A stretch of DNA of 64,000 nucleotides from Pachypanchax playfairii (Eukaryota; Chordata; Actinopteri; Cyprinodontiformes; Aplocheilidae): NCBI GenBank assembly GCA_006937955.1, contig SSNP01000145.1:385356-449355 (forward strand). The letters run 5' to 3'. The notes under the pieces are model-generated. The model saw only the letters and a list, made by a program, of their open reading frames with translations. It did no database searches and was not told the origin of the DNA. Shown piece after piece: positions 47,455-60,007 of this stretch; within the stretch, counting starts at the first letter, position 1, and every line of letters starts with the position of its first letter. Made by a program: the position numbers and the translations under genes.

Positions 47455-47830
47455 AGATGCAGCTTCTAGTGACTCTTATAGGCCTCGGTCTCGACTCGTT
47501 TGGAGAAGGTGCTCCCTCAGATTGTACCTGAAGGGCAGAATGGTTTTATAAAAGGCTGTAATCTATTTTTTAATACAAATTCACTCTTTAACATTATTTA
47601 TTCAAACAGCTGGCTGAAACCCCAGAGATGGTGCACTTGATGTTGAAAAAGCTTTCGACATCTATTTCTCTCATCGCCATTTTCTATTTAAAGCATCAGA
47701 TACAATAATGCGGACTATAAAATAGTTTTTATGCTATAAATTCAATCTGTGAAAAAGTGTGTCGACTCATTCGGATTCTCCTCGTCACTTTAAGCTATTC
47801 TGATTTGAAGCAGGTAACCAGGTGACATGA
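47455..47830 (+). pseudogene. L1-type LINE reverse transcriptase relic
   Basis: The plus strand across frames reads LEKVLPQIVPEGQNGFIKGC, then a LFNIIYSN segment and DVEKAFDI. Intact L1/Tx1-type reverse transcriptases read (R)LEKVLPxIIHxDQxGFIxGR...NIRRLLNIIxxA...LDAEKAFDRVEW in this region. Several frame changes and stops are present. The relic begins directly after the MITE pair. Confidence 0.65.
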
Positions 47831-50792
47831 TCATTATCTTAATTATTTTGACGTAAACACCGAATAACATTCTACTTTAATTAAGTGGCCAAATTTATGT
47901 GTTTAAAAATAATATTTTAACTAAATGTGTTATTGGTCTAAATGTATTCCTCCCTTTTTGTTTAGACACTTTTTATTTCCTTAGATAAGATTCTCCAAAC
48001 ATTTGTAAATCTCTATGAAAATAGAAATTCCATGTAGGCCTGACACACATCGCATATCCAAAAACTTGGTTAGTGGGTTAGACCTCATGACTCATCGAGG
48101 TGTAATTACCTCCTAGATAGTTTGTTCATTTGTCTGTTAAAAAGATAACTTTAAAAAACAGTTTTTGATGTATTTTTCAGGACAGGTTGGAAAAGGCTCG
48201 AGGGCATTCCATAAGATTTTAGAAGGGATTCAGAAAAACGCCTCAGTGAAAATGTTTTTTATGAAAAACTGTGAAATTAATGACAGTGGTCGAAGGTTAT
48301 ATGCACGACCTCGGTGCCCAGCAGTTTTGTGCATGTAATCGTAGTGTGTATTTATCCATTGATGGTCATTTGGACTGTAAACACGAGTAGCAGCGTTCAG
48401 TATTAATAACAGATAATCAGAAATGATGTAATAACACAATTAAAATATATAAGGAGAATAAAACTCTCAGACATACTGAGTTATATACTCGTAGAGAGCA
48501 GATCCAATATAACACTGGTAACAGCCATTTTTCTGTCAGAAAATTGAGTTTTTGGTGAAACCATTGATGTTCTTCAGTAGATTGTAAAAGAATGGAAAAA
48601 GCTAGAAACAAACTGTTTGTTCCTGATGGAAGTAATGAGTGTAGTCTTTGTTTTGATAGTTTTGGTGTTCATATAGTCATAAAGAAAAATATTCTGTGAC
48701 TCTTAAAAAACAGTAAAAATGCTCAAAGATGCTGGCAGTGAAGGGCGTTTCTGTTCAGAAAACAGCTGGAAGCCAATGAGTTAATCTTAAGATGTTCAGC
48801 TTCTTTGTGATGTAAAAATGTACAGAAAGACTAGTTTTATGAGGTTAGATGAGCCTGTGTCATTTCAGTTTTAATCAGCTCTGCATAACTACATAAAAAA
48901 GTAGGAGCATATAATCTCCACACATTTATATGTTTATATAAATATTCACATCAGATTCCGTTGTGCTATTTTCTCTTAGCAGCAGACACCATGCAAAGAC
49001 CTCCATGCTCCTTACACTCAGTTTCCTGTCATGCTACTAATACTTTAATTAGAATGTTGAGCTCCATGTGATGAAACATGAGGCTAATGAAGTGTTTGGG
49101 TTTTTATATTAAATTCCTGTTATCTGAGGTTATTTCACTGCTTCTATTTCCCAACACCTTTTTTTTACCTGCTGTTCTTCAACACATCTGTCAGCTGATT
49201 TATGATTTAAAGCATCTGATAAACAGCCTTTTTTTACTGAAGGTGCTATTTTGCCTTTTATATGTGAGAAACACTGAAACCACAAACTCAGCAGCAGTTA
49301 CACGTTATATTATAGTGCCTGTTTAAAGAGCATATTGTCAGATTTAAAATGAGACGAAGAAATGAGATTGATAATCCAGGTGAGTTCCGATACAGATGAG
49401 CCTTTAAGACTTTAAACAGAATTATTTTTCAGTGACTGGCTTTAATAATGTCCCTTTAGATTAGAGCTTCTTAGATTGTCTTTTGACAAAACAATACACG
49501 AGGGGCCTGGCTGTTAAATCCCGCTGCAAATTTCCCAGTAATATGACAGAGAAATAAAAAAAAAAAAAAAAAAGCTGAGGAACAATAGAAATCGATAGCG
49601 CTTCAAGATGGGAAGGTAAGACGGAAAGCTCTGACATAAAAGGGGTGCTGTGGAAGTCATTGTGCTTTCAAAGGCTCAGGAAGGAACAATTAAGGGTAGA
49701 TAAGCTATTCTCACCACTATCATTTCCCTCCTCCATTTCCCATGACGGGCTTTTCAATAATACTGTTTCTCTGCATTTCGCTGCTATCTGTTTAATGGTC
49801 AGTCCTCTTGGGAGCTACTCAGAGAGTTGGCTGCAACACGTTCCTTTGTAGCACGTTTTTCTACATCTCTCTAGGATGCCACGATAGCCCCCCTCACCCT
49901 CACCCTCACCCCGGAGGCCTCTCCATCTCTTCACAAATACAAAGGGGTGCAATACACAAACGAGTCATGACAAAACATGCAAACATATGGTGATGATAAT
50001 GAGCTTAACAATGTTTGGGAAACAAGGCCATACGTGAATATACGACACGTTGATTTGGAGCAAACAGACACTGAGTTCCATACAGCTGCTTAAAGCTATA
50101 TAAGATATATTATTCATGCTTGTGTGCGGCCAAGTTCTTAAAGCACTGTTTCTGGGCAAATAACTTCCTGCTGATGCAAGTGACTTTTCGTTAAAGATTT
50201 TTTTTTTACATCCTGCATATGGATAGACTGCTGAGAGAACTTCACAAACACATTTGGGTTACTGTATCCACGTAAAATACACGTGGAGTTATTCGTCAAC
50301 CCTGCAGGTATAACTGTGTTAACTTGAAGAGAATTAAACTTGAGTAAAAGTAACAACTAATTAATTCAAGATTTGATGGTTACTCTTTTGTTCAGGCAAT
50401 TAGGCTTGAGAATTTTCAGGGTTATGTTTCATTTTAGTTTTGCACTTTAATCATGTGCCTGTTTGATCCAGCTTTTTTTGTTTGAAATAAAAGATTGATG
50501 TAGCTTCTGGGTCTCAGAAACAGAACCAAGGACAACATGCCGGGACGAGGCTCATTTTAATGGCGTGATGCTCATTTTGTGCATGAAGAACCTGTTTAGA
50601 GTAAAATACTGTAGATGATAATACTTTTATATCGCACTACTGTGTAGAACTATATCTGTCCTGGAGAACAATCTCTACTCTAAATAAACAAAAAAGTTTA
50701 AGAAAAAAAGCATGCAGATCCAGTCATAGGTGCAACAGCTGAAGTCGATGAATCAGAGTCAGATCGAATCGCTGCCAGGAACTTTCAGCAAC
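47831..50792. other. noncoding, nothing recognised
   Basis: AT-rich sequence with a poly-A run at 49555-49573 and a short CCCTCA repeat near 49888-49912. No recognised gene. Confidence 0.5.
49555..49573. repeat. poly-A run
   Basis: About 18 consecutive A. It could be an old retroposon tail, but no body was recognised upstream. Confidence 0.8.
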
Positions 50793-51382
50793 TTTAAAGG
50801 TCCTATATCATGTATATTTAACTTTTTGGAGCTTTTAACAATGTTGTGATGTTATTTCCTTATTAAACCCCCAGAGTAGTTTTTGGCTTAATTCACGAGT
50901 TTCTCAGTAATCCTTGAATTCTGTGCTCTGAGCAGCTGCTCCACTCTCTCCTGGGAAACGACTGACTGTAACATAGTGATGTAACAATGTCAAACCAGGA
51001 AGTGCCTGACATGTCCATGCTGCCCCGGCAGACTAAACACACACCCCGAGCTGTAAGAGTCCAAAGCAAGACACTAAGCACCACCGTTTGTCGTATTTTA
51101 CTTGTTCAAAATGTGCATTTTTGCTGTGAGAGTTACAGGAATTTATTCATCATTTTATTCAGGCAGCTCAAGGGGCAGCACTCACAAGGAGGGGGCCTGG
51201 AGGAGAGATAGGATTTTAGGTAAACCGAGAGCTTTACTTCCTGATTGAAGAATAACTTAAGAATAGAAAGTTATATTTCAGGACAAATTAAGACTTAATA
51301 ACACCAAAGATAAGATTTTATCATATATGTGTCTTTTCCAGATGTTGAAAGCAGTAGAAAAGCAGGATACAGAACCTTTAAA
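50793..51382. mobile_element. MITE family B
   Basis: The ends TTTAAAGGTCCTATATCATG and, on the other strand, TTTAAAGGTTCTGTATCCTG form an imperfect terminal inverted repeat around about 590 bases. TTAA sits in both termini. The internal segment near 51230-51310 matches in reverse the region near 57295-57410, and the left part matches 22015-22180 and 58200-58260 in reverse. Confidence 0.8.
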
Positions 51383-51589
51383 GTTGTTTTGTCTGACTCA
51401 ATGCAGATGCAAGACTGACTTTTACTTTTGAGAAATGAAGTAATTAACGGAAAAAATCACAATGGTGAAACTTAAGTTTATTATTAAGCATATTTAGGGG
51501 AAACTCCCATGTATGCCATTTAAAATATAGATTATAGCACAGCGTTTGGTATCACTTTAGCAACATTACTCAAATTATCCATCTATCCA

Positions 51590-52080
51590 TCTGGACTAAG
51601 GAAGACCTCCCCAGCCACCTCCTCCAGCTCACCCAGAGGGACACCAAGGAGTTCCAGGATGCTTTTAGATAGAACACTCCTGGATCTGCTCTGAGGTCCT
51701 TCCTGATCAGGTGTCTGAAACACCTCCCCTGGAAGACACTCCAAACAACATCTTTAACAAATGTCCAAATCATATCAGTTGTCTTGTTTCCACTCTGCTC
51801 TGAGCAGAGGAAGCTCACTTCAGCTACTCGTATTCACAGTCTCATAGTCTTGATCACTGCCCACAGCTCATAACCACAGGTATGAGCCAGAACATAGATC
51901 AATAGGTAAATTGACAGTTTTGGCTTTGGGATTGCTCTCTCTTAACCACAGCAGAGCCGCACAGCTTCCTTATCACTGCAGACACATTCTCAGCTGTGTA
52001 TTCATCTCCGTCTCCCTACCCTCATTTGTAAACAAAATTCCAAGATATCTGAAGTCTCTCTCATTTCCAACCCTAATAAA
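51590..52080 (-). pseudogene. LINE ORF C-terminal relic
   Basis: On the minus strand, from high to low coordinate: FRYLGILFTNEG, KAKTVNLPID, then CLPGEVFQTPDQEG, and LELLGVPLGELEEVAGEVFL. The intact family reads FRYLGI(L/W)FTSEG...RKAKLSIYxSIYVPTLTYGHELWV...PGEVFRAxxTGRxPRGRPxTRW...LGVPPEELEEVAGEREVW. Stops and frame changes break the ORF throughout. The fragment at 21310 is from the same family. Confidence 0.75.
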
Positions 52081-54959
52081 CTATTAAAAATTAACAGTAA
52101 GCCTTGCATTAGGAAAGTGACAGTCCAACATAATTTAATTAGATTTAAATTTCCTGAAGAAGTGGCGACTTAAGATTTCTATAATTGTTGCTAATGCCTC
52201 CAACATCTCTAGACATCATAGACTGGCTGTAAAAAATTACCATAATTACTGAGACACCCATTGGTTTGTGAATTTTGCTTCTGAAAACACTGAAATCAAC
52301 ATTCAGCTGAAACTGTTTTTATTATTTTTATCGACCGTCTGCAAAAAGCACAAAGTTATTGGTGCCATGACGATTTAATTGACTTAGCAAGAGCAAAGTT
52401 TTATTGCTGTAGTGAAGTTTGAATGTTGTTCCTCTTTCAGATCAAAGCATCTGCCTACTGAAAATCTAATAGACGATACATAAGATGATGCAGCTGCTCG
52501 GTACTAATTTCGAAGATGCACAAGAAATTCTTAGAAGCTGTAAGATAAAAGAGCAACTGAAGATATTCTACATTATGTGCAGCTTAGTTTGTCTGCAGCA
52601 TCGTGTTATTTGCGTTCAGAAGCTGCTTCAATTCTGACATAGTTTATGCATTTGCAGCTTTTTTGCTAATATCTGCAGGTAGCAAAGCATGTTGAGCCTT
52701 GATAAATTTCACATTATTTCTCCCTATATGGCAACTTTGTTTATGTAGCAGGCATATCATGATGTGTTCCATCAACTACACAGCTCTGACCTGCAACTCA
52801 TGGCCGCAAAATATTCCCTCTGTGGGTTTCCATTTCACTACACAAAAAAGGGATTTTACACTCAGCAACTGGCAAAATTCCCACAAGCTCAGGGGCCACA
52901 TTGCAAGGCCTCTGAGACGTTCACTGGGCGCTATGCTGCAGCGGGGAGATATGTGCTGAAGGGATGAGGTCAAGACAGATGCAGGCTCTCATGTGCTGTA
53001 AACAGACAGAAGGGCAAATACAGAGGAAGCTCTGGGCTGCCGTCTCACACACGCTCACACATAACCTGCTTACCATTTCCACTGTGACTAAATAGAGAAG
53101 CAGAGAGGGACCCCACACACTCCTACACAAACAGGAGACTGTGTGCACATTGCCACACAAGCGTGAATGACTTCTCGTACGAATGGTGTGCTTATTTTTT
53201 TGGTACAAATACCCCCAAAATGTTACATTTGGTCTTTATTTTAAAGGCTTCTCTCACTTCTATGATGTTTAAACTTTTATTTACATAGAGTTCATATGGT
53301 CACTGCAGAGTTTTGTGTTCATATTGATTTCAACACTTTTCGCATAAGAATAACTCGTATATATGCATTTTTTAAAAGCAGAATAGATCTTTTAATTAAA
53401 CATAAGTGTCTTTTTAGTACCTGACAAAGCTGCTTGTGCGTGAAGGAGAAACAGGCCGACAGACACGTGAAGAATCAGCAGAGAGAGTTGAATAGACAGA
53501 CCGAAAGAGCAGCAGGCGGCTTAACATAGGTTGCATAACAATGACTTTTTCAGCACAGTACAGCCGGCCTGCCTGTTATAATGTGGGCGCGGGTGACTGT
53601 GGGACAATGCGAACCCGCCGTGCGCTGCCGAGCAAATACTACACAAGAGAATACGGTTGCCATGACAAGAGAAGGATGAGAAACAACAGAAGAAGTAGAG
53701 CTGCAGATGAGGAAGAGAAAAAGGGTTATACGTACTCAGAGTGAGGAGAAAGAGGGAATAATAGATGAGTCAGCTGCTTACAATTGTCGGAGCCGAATCA
53801 AACAGGCGGTGAAATTACACTGTAAAGCCAGTGGCGATGGAGTCAATCCAAGAAGGATATAAAAGCACTCCCACATACATACATGTGCTCAGGCACTCTC
53901 TGTTGATATTTCCTGTCTGTCTTTATGTCATTGCTTTTTCATTTTGCCCTGCATTTGCAGAATTTCAGAGGATGCATTTAGGGACACATCTTTTGGCGTG
54001 ACATCAGTGTGTGGCAGATTAGTGAATATTCTTGTTTGGCACATGAAGAAAAAACAGGTTCCTCTCTGGACGCTGTGTTATTGGCCCAAAGCTCCTTGTT
54101 GGATGCTAAAAAAAAATCACTTCATGTTTCGATGTTCGCCCGTGTCTCTTCAGTGTCACAGCTTGTGCAATCTCACACACTTGCACTGCTGACTGTACTG
54201 TCTGTTACCTGGCGCTCATATGAGCTCATCATCCACACGCTGTCTCATCAGTACAGTCACACACAGTGAAATCCTGACATTTGTGCACCGTGCACTACAA
54301 GGGTCTCATGTATCCCTGAATGATAAAACAAACTCCTGACAAGCAACCACTCCTCTCCTTCACAACAATTCGATAAGCAGAGTTCTATGGCACCTTAGTA
54401 TGTTTCTATTTGGCAGTGATTGATGTGGTCAGCAATGATTCAACTTTAAGCACATTTACAAGCCCAAGAGCAGAGAACTGGAAATTGTCAACATTAATCT
54501 TCTTCAGGCCAGATGCCATTTTATCAAAGCCCCAGAGGTCTAATGAAAAAAATAAATGTACAAAAAGACTTGTAATTTGATGTGCGATGGAGTGCATATC
54601 AGTATCAGTGCTTATCATATACCACGTCGGATCTAATCAGTATCAGCACTGTTTCTTTCACTGTTTTTTTACGTTGTTTTCTGAGAAATTCAAGCTTTTA
54701 TTTTCTTAAATGTTATATTAATGCTGTGGAGTGAGCAGCTAACTGGTTTCAATTAGAGCTTTTATTTTTTAATATCCTGTGTCCCTGGAAACTGTGTCAG
54801 AACTATGATCAGCCACTGTCTTTTATTACTAGAACTAAATACAATCACAATACACATTCTACTACAGGTTGTTAGTATTCACTCATAAGTCTGACAACCC
54901 CACTATGATGTAAGAGTCTTAGTGAGGCCTTTAAGCACACTTAAGAACCCAGTTGAATC
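52081..54959. other. noncoding, nothing recognised
   Basis: About 2.9 kb of AT-rich sequence with no exon, RNA gene or transposon end identified. Confidence 0.5.
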
Positions 54960-55310
54960 AGAACCAGGTTTATTATTATTAGACATATTCAGCAGCATCG
55001 TCCACCAGAAATGTCCGATTGGTGTTTGAAGCTGTTTATACAAATAAAATCTAATTATTTCCTTGAGAAAAGAAATAATTTCTTCATGAAGGTGTTAAAC
55101 ATGTTTGTTCCACATGGTGATGGTCTGGAGGAAGAACCTGGTCTTAGGTCTTGTGGTTTTGGTGGACAGTGATCTGTAGCTCCGTCCTGAGGGGAGAGAG
55201 GTGAGATCCTGGATGAGAAGGTCTCTAATGATGCTGCCTGACCTTTCCTGACTCTGGAGGACTCCACGTCCTGGATGGAGGTGTCCAGGTCATGGGGTGG
55301 GGCAAGTGGA
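54960..55310 (-). pseudogene. LINE 3' relic
   Basis: The minus strand reads VLQSQERSGSIIRDLLIQDL, then SLPSGRSYRSLSTKTTRPKT and RFFLQTITMWN. This corresponds to the C-terminus of a fish LINE ORF (KITxDPSHPxH...LPSGRRYRSLRxRTTRxxxSFxPQAVRLLN). Frame changes occur and the tail at the low-coordinate side is AT-rich. Confidence 0.7.
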
Positions 55311-55588
55311 TATGATCTCCTTAAAGCAGTAGAAAATAACTTTTAAAACTTTAAGCCACTGTTTTGAAACTTGTCTAAGTGGATACTCACAAAAAACATA
55401 TTGAGCTTCATATTAGACACTCTGTGCACCTCTGTTGGCTTTGCAGTGGACTAAATAACTTCAGTGGTTTGGGTCTTGGCAGGAAGTGATGTTCAGATGA
55501 TTTATACTCCCCTGAAGAAAAATGTCGCCATAGTACGAATTAAGAACTTGTTTCATAATGTTTTTGGCGAGTGTGACCTCTTAATTAT

Positions 55589-56179
55589 TTAAATAGGCCA
55601 TTTCATACAAATTTCAGGACTTTGTGGTTATTTCTTAATAATTAGCCAGTAATATGAAACATTTTATATCTAAAAAATGTCAGGAAACACTGATTAACAG
55701 AGCTTTCAATCTGTCTGAGTCAAAATTCGTCTAGTTCCGTCAGGCTTTGGGCAGCAACTCATTAATATTCATTATTTGAATTTGCTGGACTCTGATTGGC
55801 TAACAAACTTGCCTATCAGAGCAAGATATACTGTTTCCTGCCCCGCTGCACATGGCAACACCAGACGTTGTGTCTTCCTGTTTGCTACGTCTTATGCTAC
55901 AGCTTTTAGCTAGCAGCATGCTAGGCGTGGTTTCAACTGCGGGAGGTGCCAAACACTAATGAACAAAGGAGTTGTGACGAAACAAGTACCAGTTCAAGTA
56001 CCGTACAAACTCGGGAGAACTCGGGTTTTATCACCATCTGCGTAGTTTGAGAGATTAAAACTGAAAGAGAAGTTGTTGACCTGTTTTCACACCCACTATG
56101 AAGGTAAGAACACCTGTGGAGCTAAAATATTCAACAGAAACCTCAGAAAAAACATTTTTAATAGAAGGGCCTCTTTTAA
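55589..56179. mobile_element. TTAA-ended MITE family A, copy 4
   Basis: Same orientation as copies at 6546 and 17647. The left end is degraded (TTAAATAGGCCATTTCAT) and the right end reads GGGCCTCTTTTAA. The shared minus-strand ORF is interrupted by small indels, so this copy looks older or less constrained. Confidence 0.8.
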
Positions 56180-57249
56180 ACATATTTTTATGATCCTTCC
56201 CTGAAATTTTCTATATAAAAGCCCTCTGGGTCCTTATCAGCCATTGTTGGGTCCTTCTCCTCTGGGTGTGTCCAAACATTTGCCTGTCACTCTAACAGTG
56301 CAAAGAAAGTAAAAATAACATCATATTTAGGGTTCCTGTCCTGGGAGAATTTATTTGATAGGTAAAATGTATATAGAAAAATATAGAAACAAAAATAAAA
56401 CCATAAATCTGTTTGTTGAAGTCCAGACTGTGGAACGACAAATGTGCAGAAGGAATTGGTAGCACATCTCAACAGGTTGCATTTTTTGACAGAACACCGG
56501 TTCTAGCAACGGCTGTCTGAGACGCGGCTGCAGAAAAGTTATTTAGTACTGATTTAAATGGCAGCATTGTGCCTCCATGAGCTCAAACCACTTGTTTTGC
56601 ATTTTGCTGTGGACAAGCACCAAACCAATAGAGGCTGTGATTTTATGCCCCACTTTGTGTGGGTGAAAGTTGTCTTACTGGATTAATGTACAGCGTTACA
56701 TCCATGGTCAGCAATGATTATTTTAAACAGCATTTAAATGAGACAGAGGCTGAGCTTTTCCACATCCCGTCCTGCAGGAAATTTTTATCTGTGGAATAAT
56801 TCATGGCTGGTGAAGACGTGCATGCACAGAAACAGAAGCTCGGTTCAATTTTAAGCTACAGTGCACAATTTTAGTGGTACTGAAAGAAACAGGGACATCA
56901 TTTGTTCTGCTGCTTTAGGAATTCAAGCATCACAAATGAATTTTGAATTTGAAGATTGGGGAAAGTATCCCAGATGTAAAATATACATTTAAGTCTTTCT
57001 CATATCAAACATGTCAAAATATTTAAGACTGTAATACAGGTTGTATTTGTTAAATGTACATGTACTTGTCTGTTTAAACATGCTTCATCAAACATAAACA
57101 AATATTTTCAAAACACTTTGCACAGAAACATATTTTTATCTCCTGGCTTTTATTTTCTGGCGTTGTGCACTAAAACCTTTTTGCATGTGTGGGTTTGTCT
57201 GTAGTGGCCGCAAAAATCTTGTGAACAACGGGACATATTTTAATGAACC
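56180..57249. other. noncoding, nothing recognised
   Basis: About 1.1 kb of AT-rich sequence between two MITEs without recognisable content. Confidence 0.5.
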
Positions 57250-58260
57250 TTTAAAGGGACTGTATCATGCTATTTTACAGTTTTCAACGTCTGGGATCGG
57301 CACATATATGATAAAACCTTACTGTTTTAGTTATATTCACTTCATTTGTCCTGAAATATAACTTATATTCTCGAGTTATTCTGTGACCAGGAAGTAAAAC
57401 GCTTGGTTTACCTAAAACCCCGCCTCCCAGCTGTGAGTGCGATTGGGCTGTTTAGAAACACTAAATAAACTTCTGTAACTCTCGCAGCCAAATGCGCATT
57501 TTCGCGAAGAAATTTTTAGAATGAAATACAACGAAATGGAGGTGCTAATTTGTCAGAGGACGCTCGGTGGTGAGGAGCGTCTGGAGGGAAGGACGGTCCA
57601 CTTGCGACTGGATGCGATCCGACCCGGGAGATGACACCAAGACTGGGATCGGACGGGTGAAGTGAGACAGGTCATAGGCGAGGAGCGGGTTACTGGAGGC
57701 AGCGACCGTACTCGCTGACCAGTAGAGAATGAGGCGGACAGAGAGAGAGAGAGATCAACCGGGACAGGTCTGAGGCTGGATTAATGAGGCGGTTAAACTG
57801 CAGCACGGAGGCTAACAGGAGCTCGTGGCAAACGGGACGTATGACTGAGCGCTGGCAGGGTGAGTGACTGTGTCTTTTATCCGGTGGTGAGACGGGCTGC
57901 GGTGACGTGGAGCTCAGCTGTAAAGCTGGAGTCATACTGACATGTGATTAGCAAGGTCGAGTTGATAAATCTTTATTAGCAGCTCATGCTAATAAAGAGC
58001 AGCAGGTGGTTGAAGTGTGGGAACTCTGGGCTGTAGGTTAGACATCTGCCGTGATGAGCTCCTGACAAATTGTTTCGGACTCTCGCAGCTCGCCTCGTAC
58101 CTTCTACAGGGTCAGCAGGGATTGGTCAGGACAGTGTGACGTAAAGGGGCTCAATTCAGCCGTTTTACATGAGCGAGTAAAGCAGCTGCTCAGAGCGCAG
58201 GTTTCATGAGGATTACTTGGGAATGCACGAATTAAGCCAAAAACCACTCTGGAGGTCTTT
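57250..58260. mobile_element. longer MITE family B relative, inverted
   Basis: TTTAAAGGGACTGTATCATG at the left matches the right end of the 50793 element in reverse. The part near 58200-58250 (AATTAAGCCAAAAACCACTC) matches its left part in reverse. Between them lie about 600 bases of GC-richer sequence (57560-57930, with an AG run at 57739) not found in the shorter copy. The far end is not clear beyond 58260. It may be closer to a full-length parent or carry an unrelated insertion. Confidence 0.6.
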
Positions 58261-58525
58261 TTGTACAATTGTTGTACAATTGACTCTAAAACTACATTTA
58301 GCCGAGTGGGTTATTGTTTCTAAAGGGTAAAGTGGATTTGCAGTGAATACTTTGAGACAAGTATGCTAGTTTTAAAGGTAAAAATCCATCCTTTACAATA
58401 AAACTACTGATACTTAGCTGATCAACTTCTATGTAAAGGTTCATGTAACTGCTGTTGGAGTTCTGGACTTGAAAAAATGGTTAATTTTGTTTTTTTCTAC
58501 CTTTTGGTTTCCTTCTCTCTTCTTA

Positions 58526-59201
58526 TGGTGCGTTCACACCAGCCACTTTGTCAACGTCAAGCAATGCTGATAACGCTCCAAATTTGACGTTTGAAGTTGA
58601 AGCTCATAACGCCTGCCAGTCAGAGCGCATAGGCGTTAAAGCTCGTAAAGCCTGACCGAAAAAGAGCGCGAAGGCGGGGCTTCCTTTGTTATGGGATGTT
58701 CGGAGCTATGACGGATCATATTGAGACAGTGGCTTGGATTTATTTACTTCATAGATCTAGACAACGTCGACGTCGGGTGCATCAGCACCGTTTGTGGATA
58801 CACCACATTCTTCAGATGCGTTTGGAGTTTGGTGAGTTTAACCATTTGCTCCAGGAGCTACGTTTGGAGGAGGTTCATTTATCTTCCATTTTGGTTGCTC
58901 CCGCTTCTTTCCGGCTACGTGCTGTGACGTCTTACGTCACTACGATGAGATGCTCTGATTGGTTGACATGCTGCTTCAAGAGCGTTAAGAGCATCAAAAG
59001 TTCAGCTAGCTGAACTTTGACCTTTTCTAGCTTTTCAAGCGTCAACGCCTGAAACGCTAGAAAAACTTGAAAAGTTGCCGCTCATAATGCTCACAAAGCG
59101 ACGGAGAGCCGTTGCCGTCTGTCTGACGCCCGTCCACCATAGACTTTACATATAAACTTGCCGCTTATGAAGTTGATGGTTGGGCCGGTGTGAACGCACC
59201 T
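58526..59201. mobile_element. PIF/Harbinger-like non-autonomous element with TTA duplication
   Basis: The ends TGGTGCGTTCACACC and, in reverse, AGGTGCGTTCACACCGGCC form a terminal inverted repeat. The 676-base element is flanked by TTA at 58523-58525 and 59202-59204, the usual Harbinger target duplication. It encloses a piece of transposase coding sequence (next entry). The inner region also has many copies of GCGTT/AACGC in both senses. Confidence 0.85.
58696..59013 (+). pseudogene. Harbinger transposase N-terminal remnant
   Basis: The frame reads RQRRRRVHQHRLWIHHILQM, then RLEFGEFNHLLQELRLEEVH. PIF/Harbinger transposases in fish carry an arginine-rich stretch followed by WVHPIL...GEFHxLVQELRxxExxFxxYFRM. 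The reading frame changes into unrelated residues after LVAPASF, and the DDE catalytic region is absent. This fits a deletion derivative that kept the 5' coding part and both ends. Confidence 0.7.
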
Positions 59202-59300
59202 TTAGATTTTTATTTGTGTATTTTGCTTGTTTTCATCTTGTGTAAATGCTGTAAGATCAAAAGGTCAGGTTGTGATGATCACAGTTTTATTGTTTCAGTA

Positions 59301-60005
59301 GCTACGTTTACATGTGCCAAATTTCCCCAATCTGATTAAAATCTTGGTCGATCTGAATTCCCAAATCCCTGTTTACATGGACACTAACTGAAATGATCTG
59401 ATCATGTCATGAGTACACATGCACCAAGCACTCAATCAGGTTAAATGAGTTGAGCATGCGCACAGCGAGTTGTCTTTCCGGGGGAAGAAAAAAAAGTAAA
59501 CAAACTCCGTCCTTTCTGCACGTCTTTCCCGCCCCATCGTGTGCTCGAGCTGACTCACGTTTTCCCCAATATGGACCTTCTGCGGGTGATACCTTTATGT
59601 TTGGGTTTTTACTGGTCGCATTAACCAAGCTAGCGGCTGAATACATATTACTACTGCTCCTCCGCCACAGGAGAGGAGAGCAGGATGACAGGATGACTGC
59701 ACCAGCAGACCACTTCTGTTTACTTCCCGCTATGTTTTCTACTTGGGTCTGCGAAAGCGGAAAGACGTCACGCTGAAGTTGTACGCATGCGCAAAGGGCT
59801 CTTTTCACCCTTTCTTTCCGAATGGGTGTATACATGCACGTCTATCCGAATGAAGATCGGACAAAACCACCCCTCTCGATCGGAAGTAAATTTCTTTCTG
59901 ATCAGGCTGCATCGGATCAAAACAATCTGATTGACATGTTTACATGACGTCTTTTTTATCCGATTGGGCGTTTATTCCGATTAAATGTGCCCATGTAAAC
60001 GTAGC
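59301..60005. mobile_element. MITE family with GCTACGTTTACATG ends
   Basis: GCTACGTTTACATG at the left is repeated in perfect inversion at the right end, and TA flanks both sides (59299-59300, 60006-60007). Short inner repeats of the form AATCxGATT/CCGATT are frequent. The overlapping open frames at 59407-59835 (minus) and 59450-59776 (plus) have no recognised homology. It starts only 97 bases after the Harbinger element ends. Confidence 0.8.
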
Positions 60006-60007
60006 TA

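Noticed and set aside
59407..59835. A 142-codon minus-strand frame as a gene
   Set aside because: It lies wholly inside an inverted-repeat element, overlaps a plus-strand frame and shows no recognised domain.
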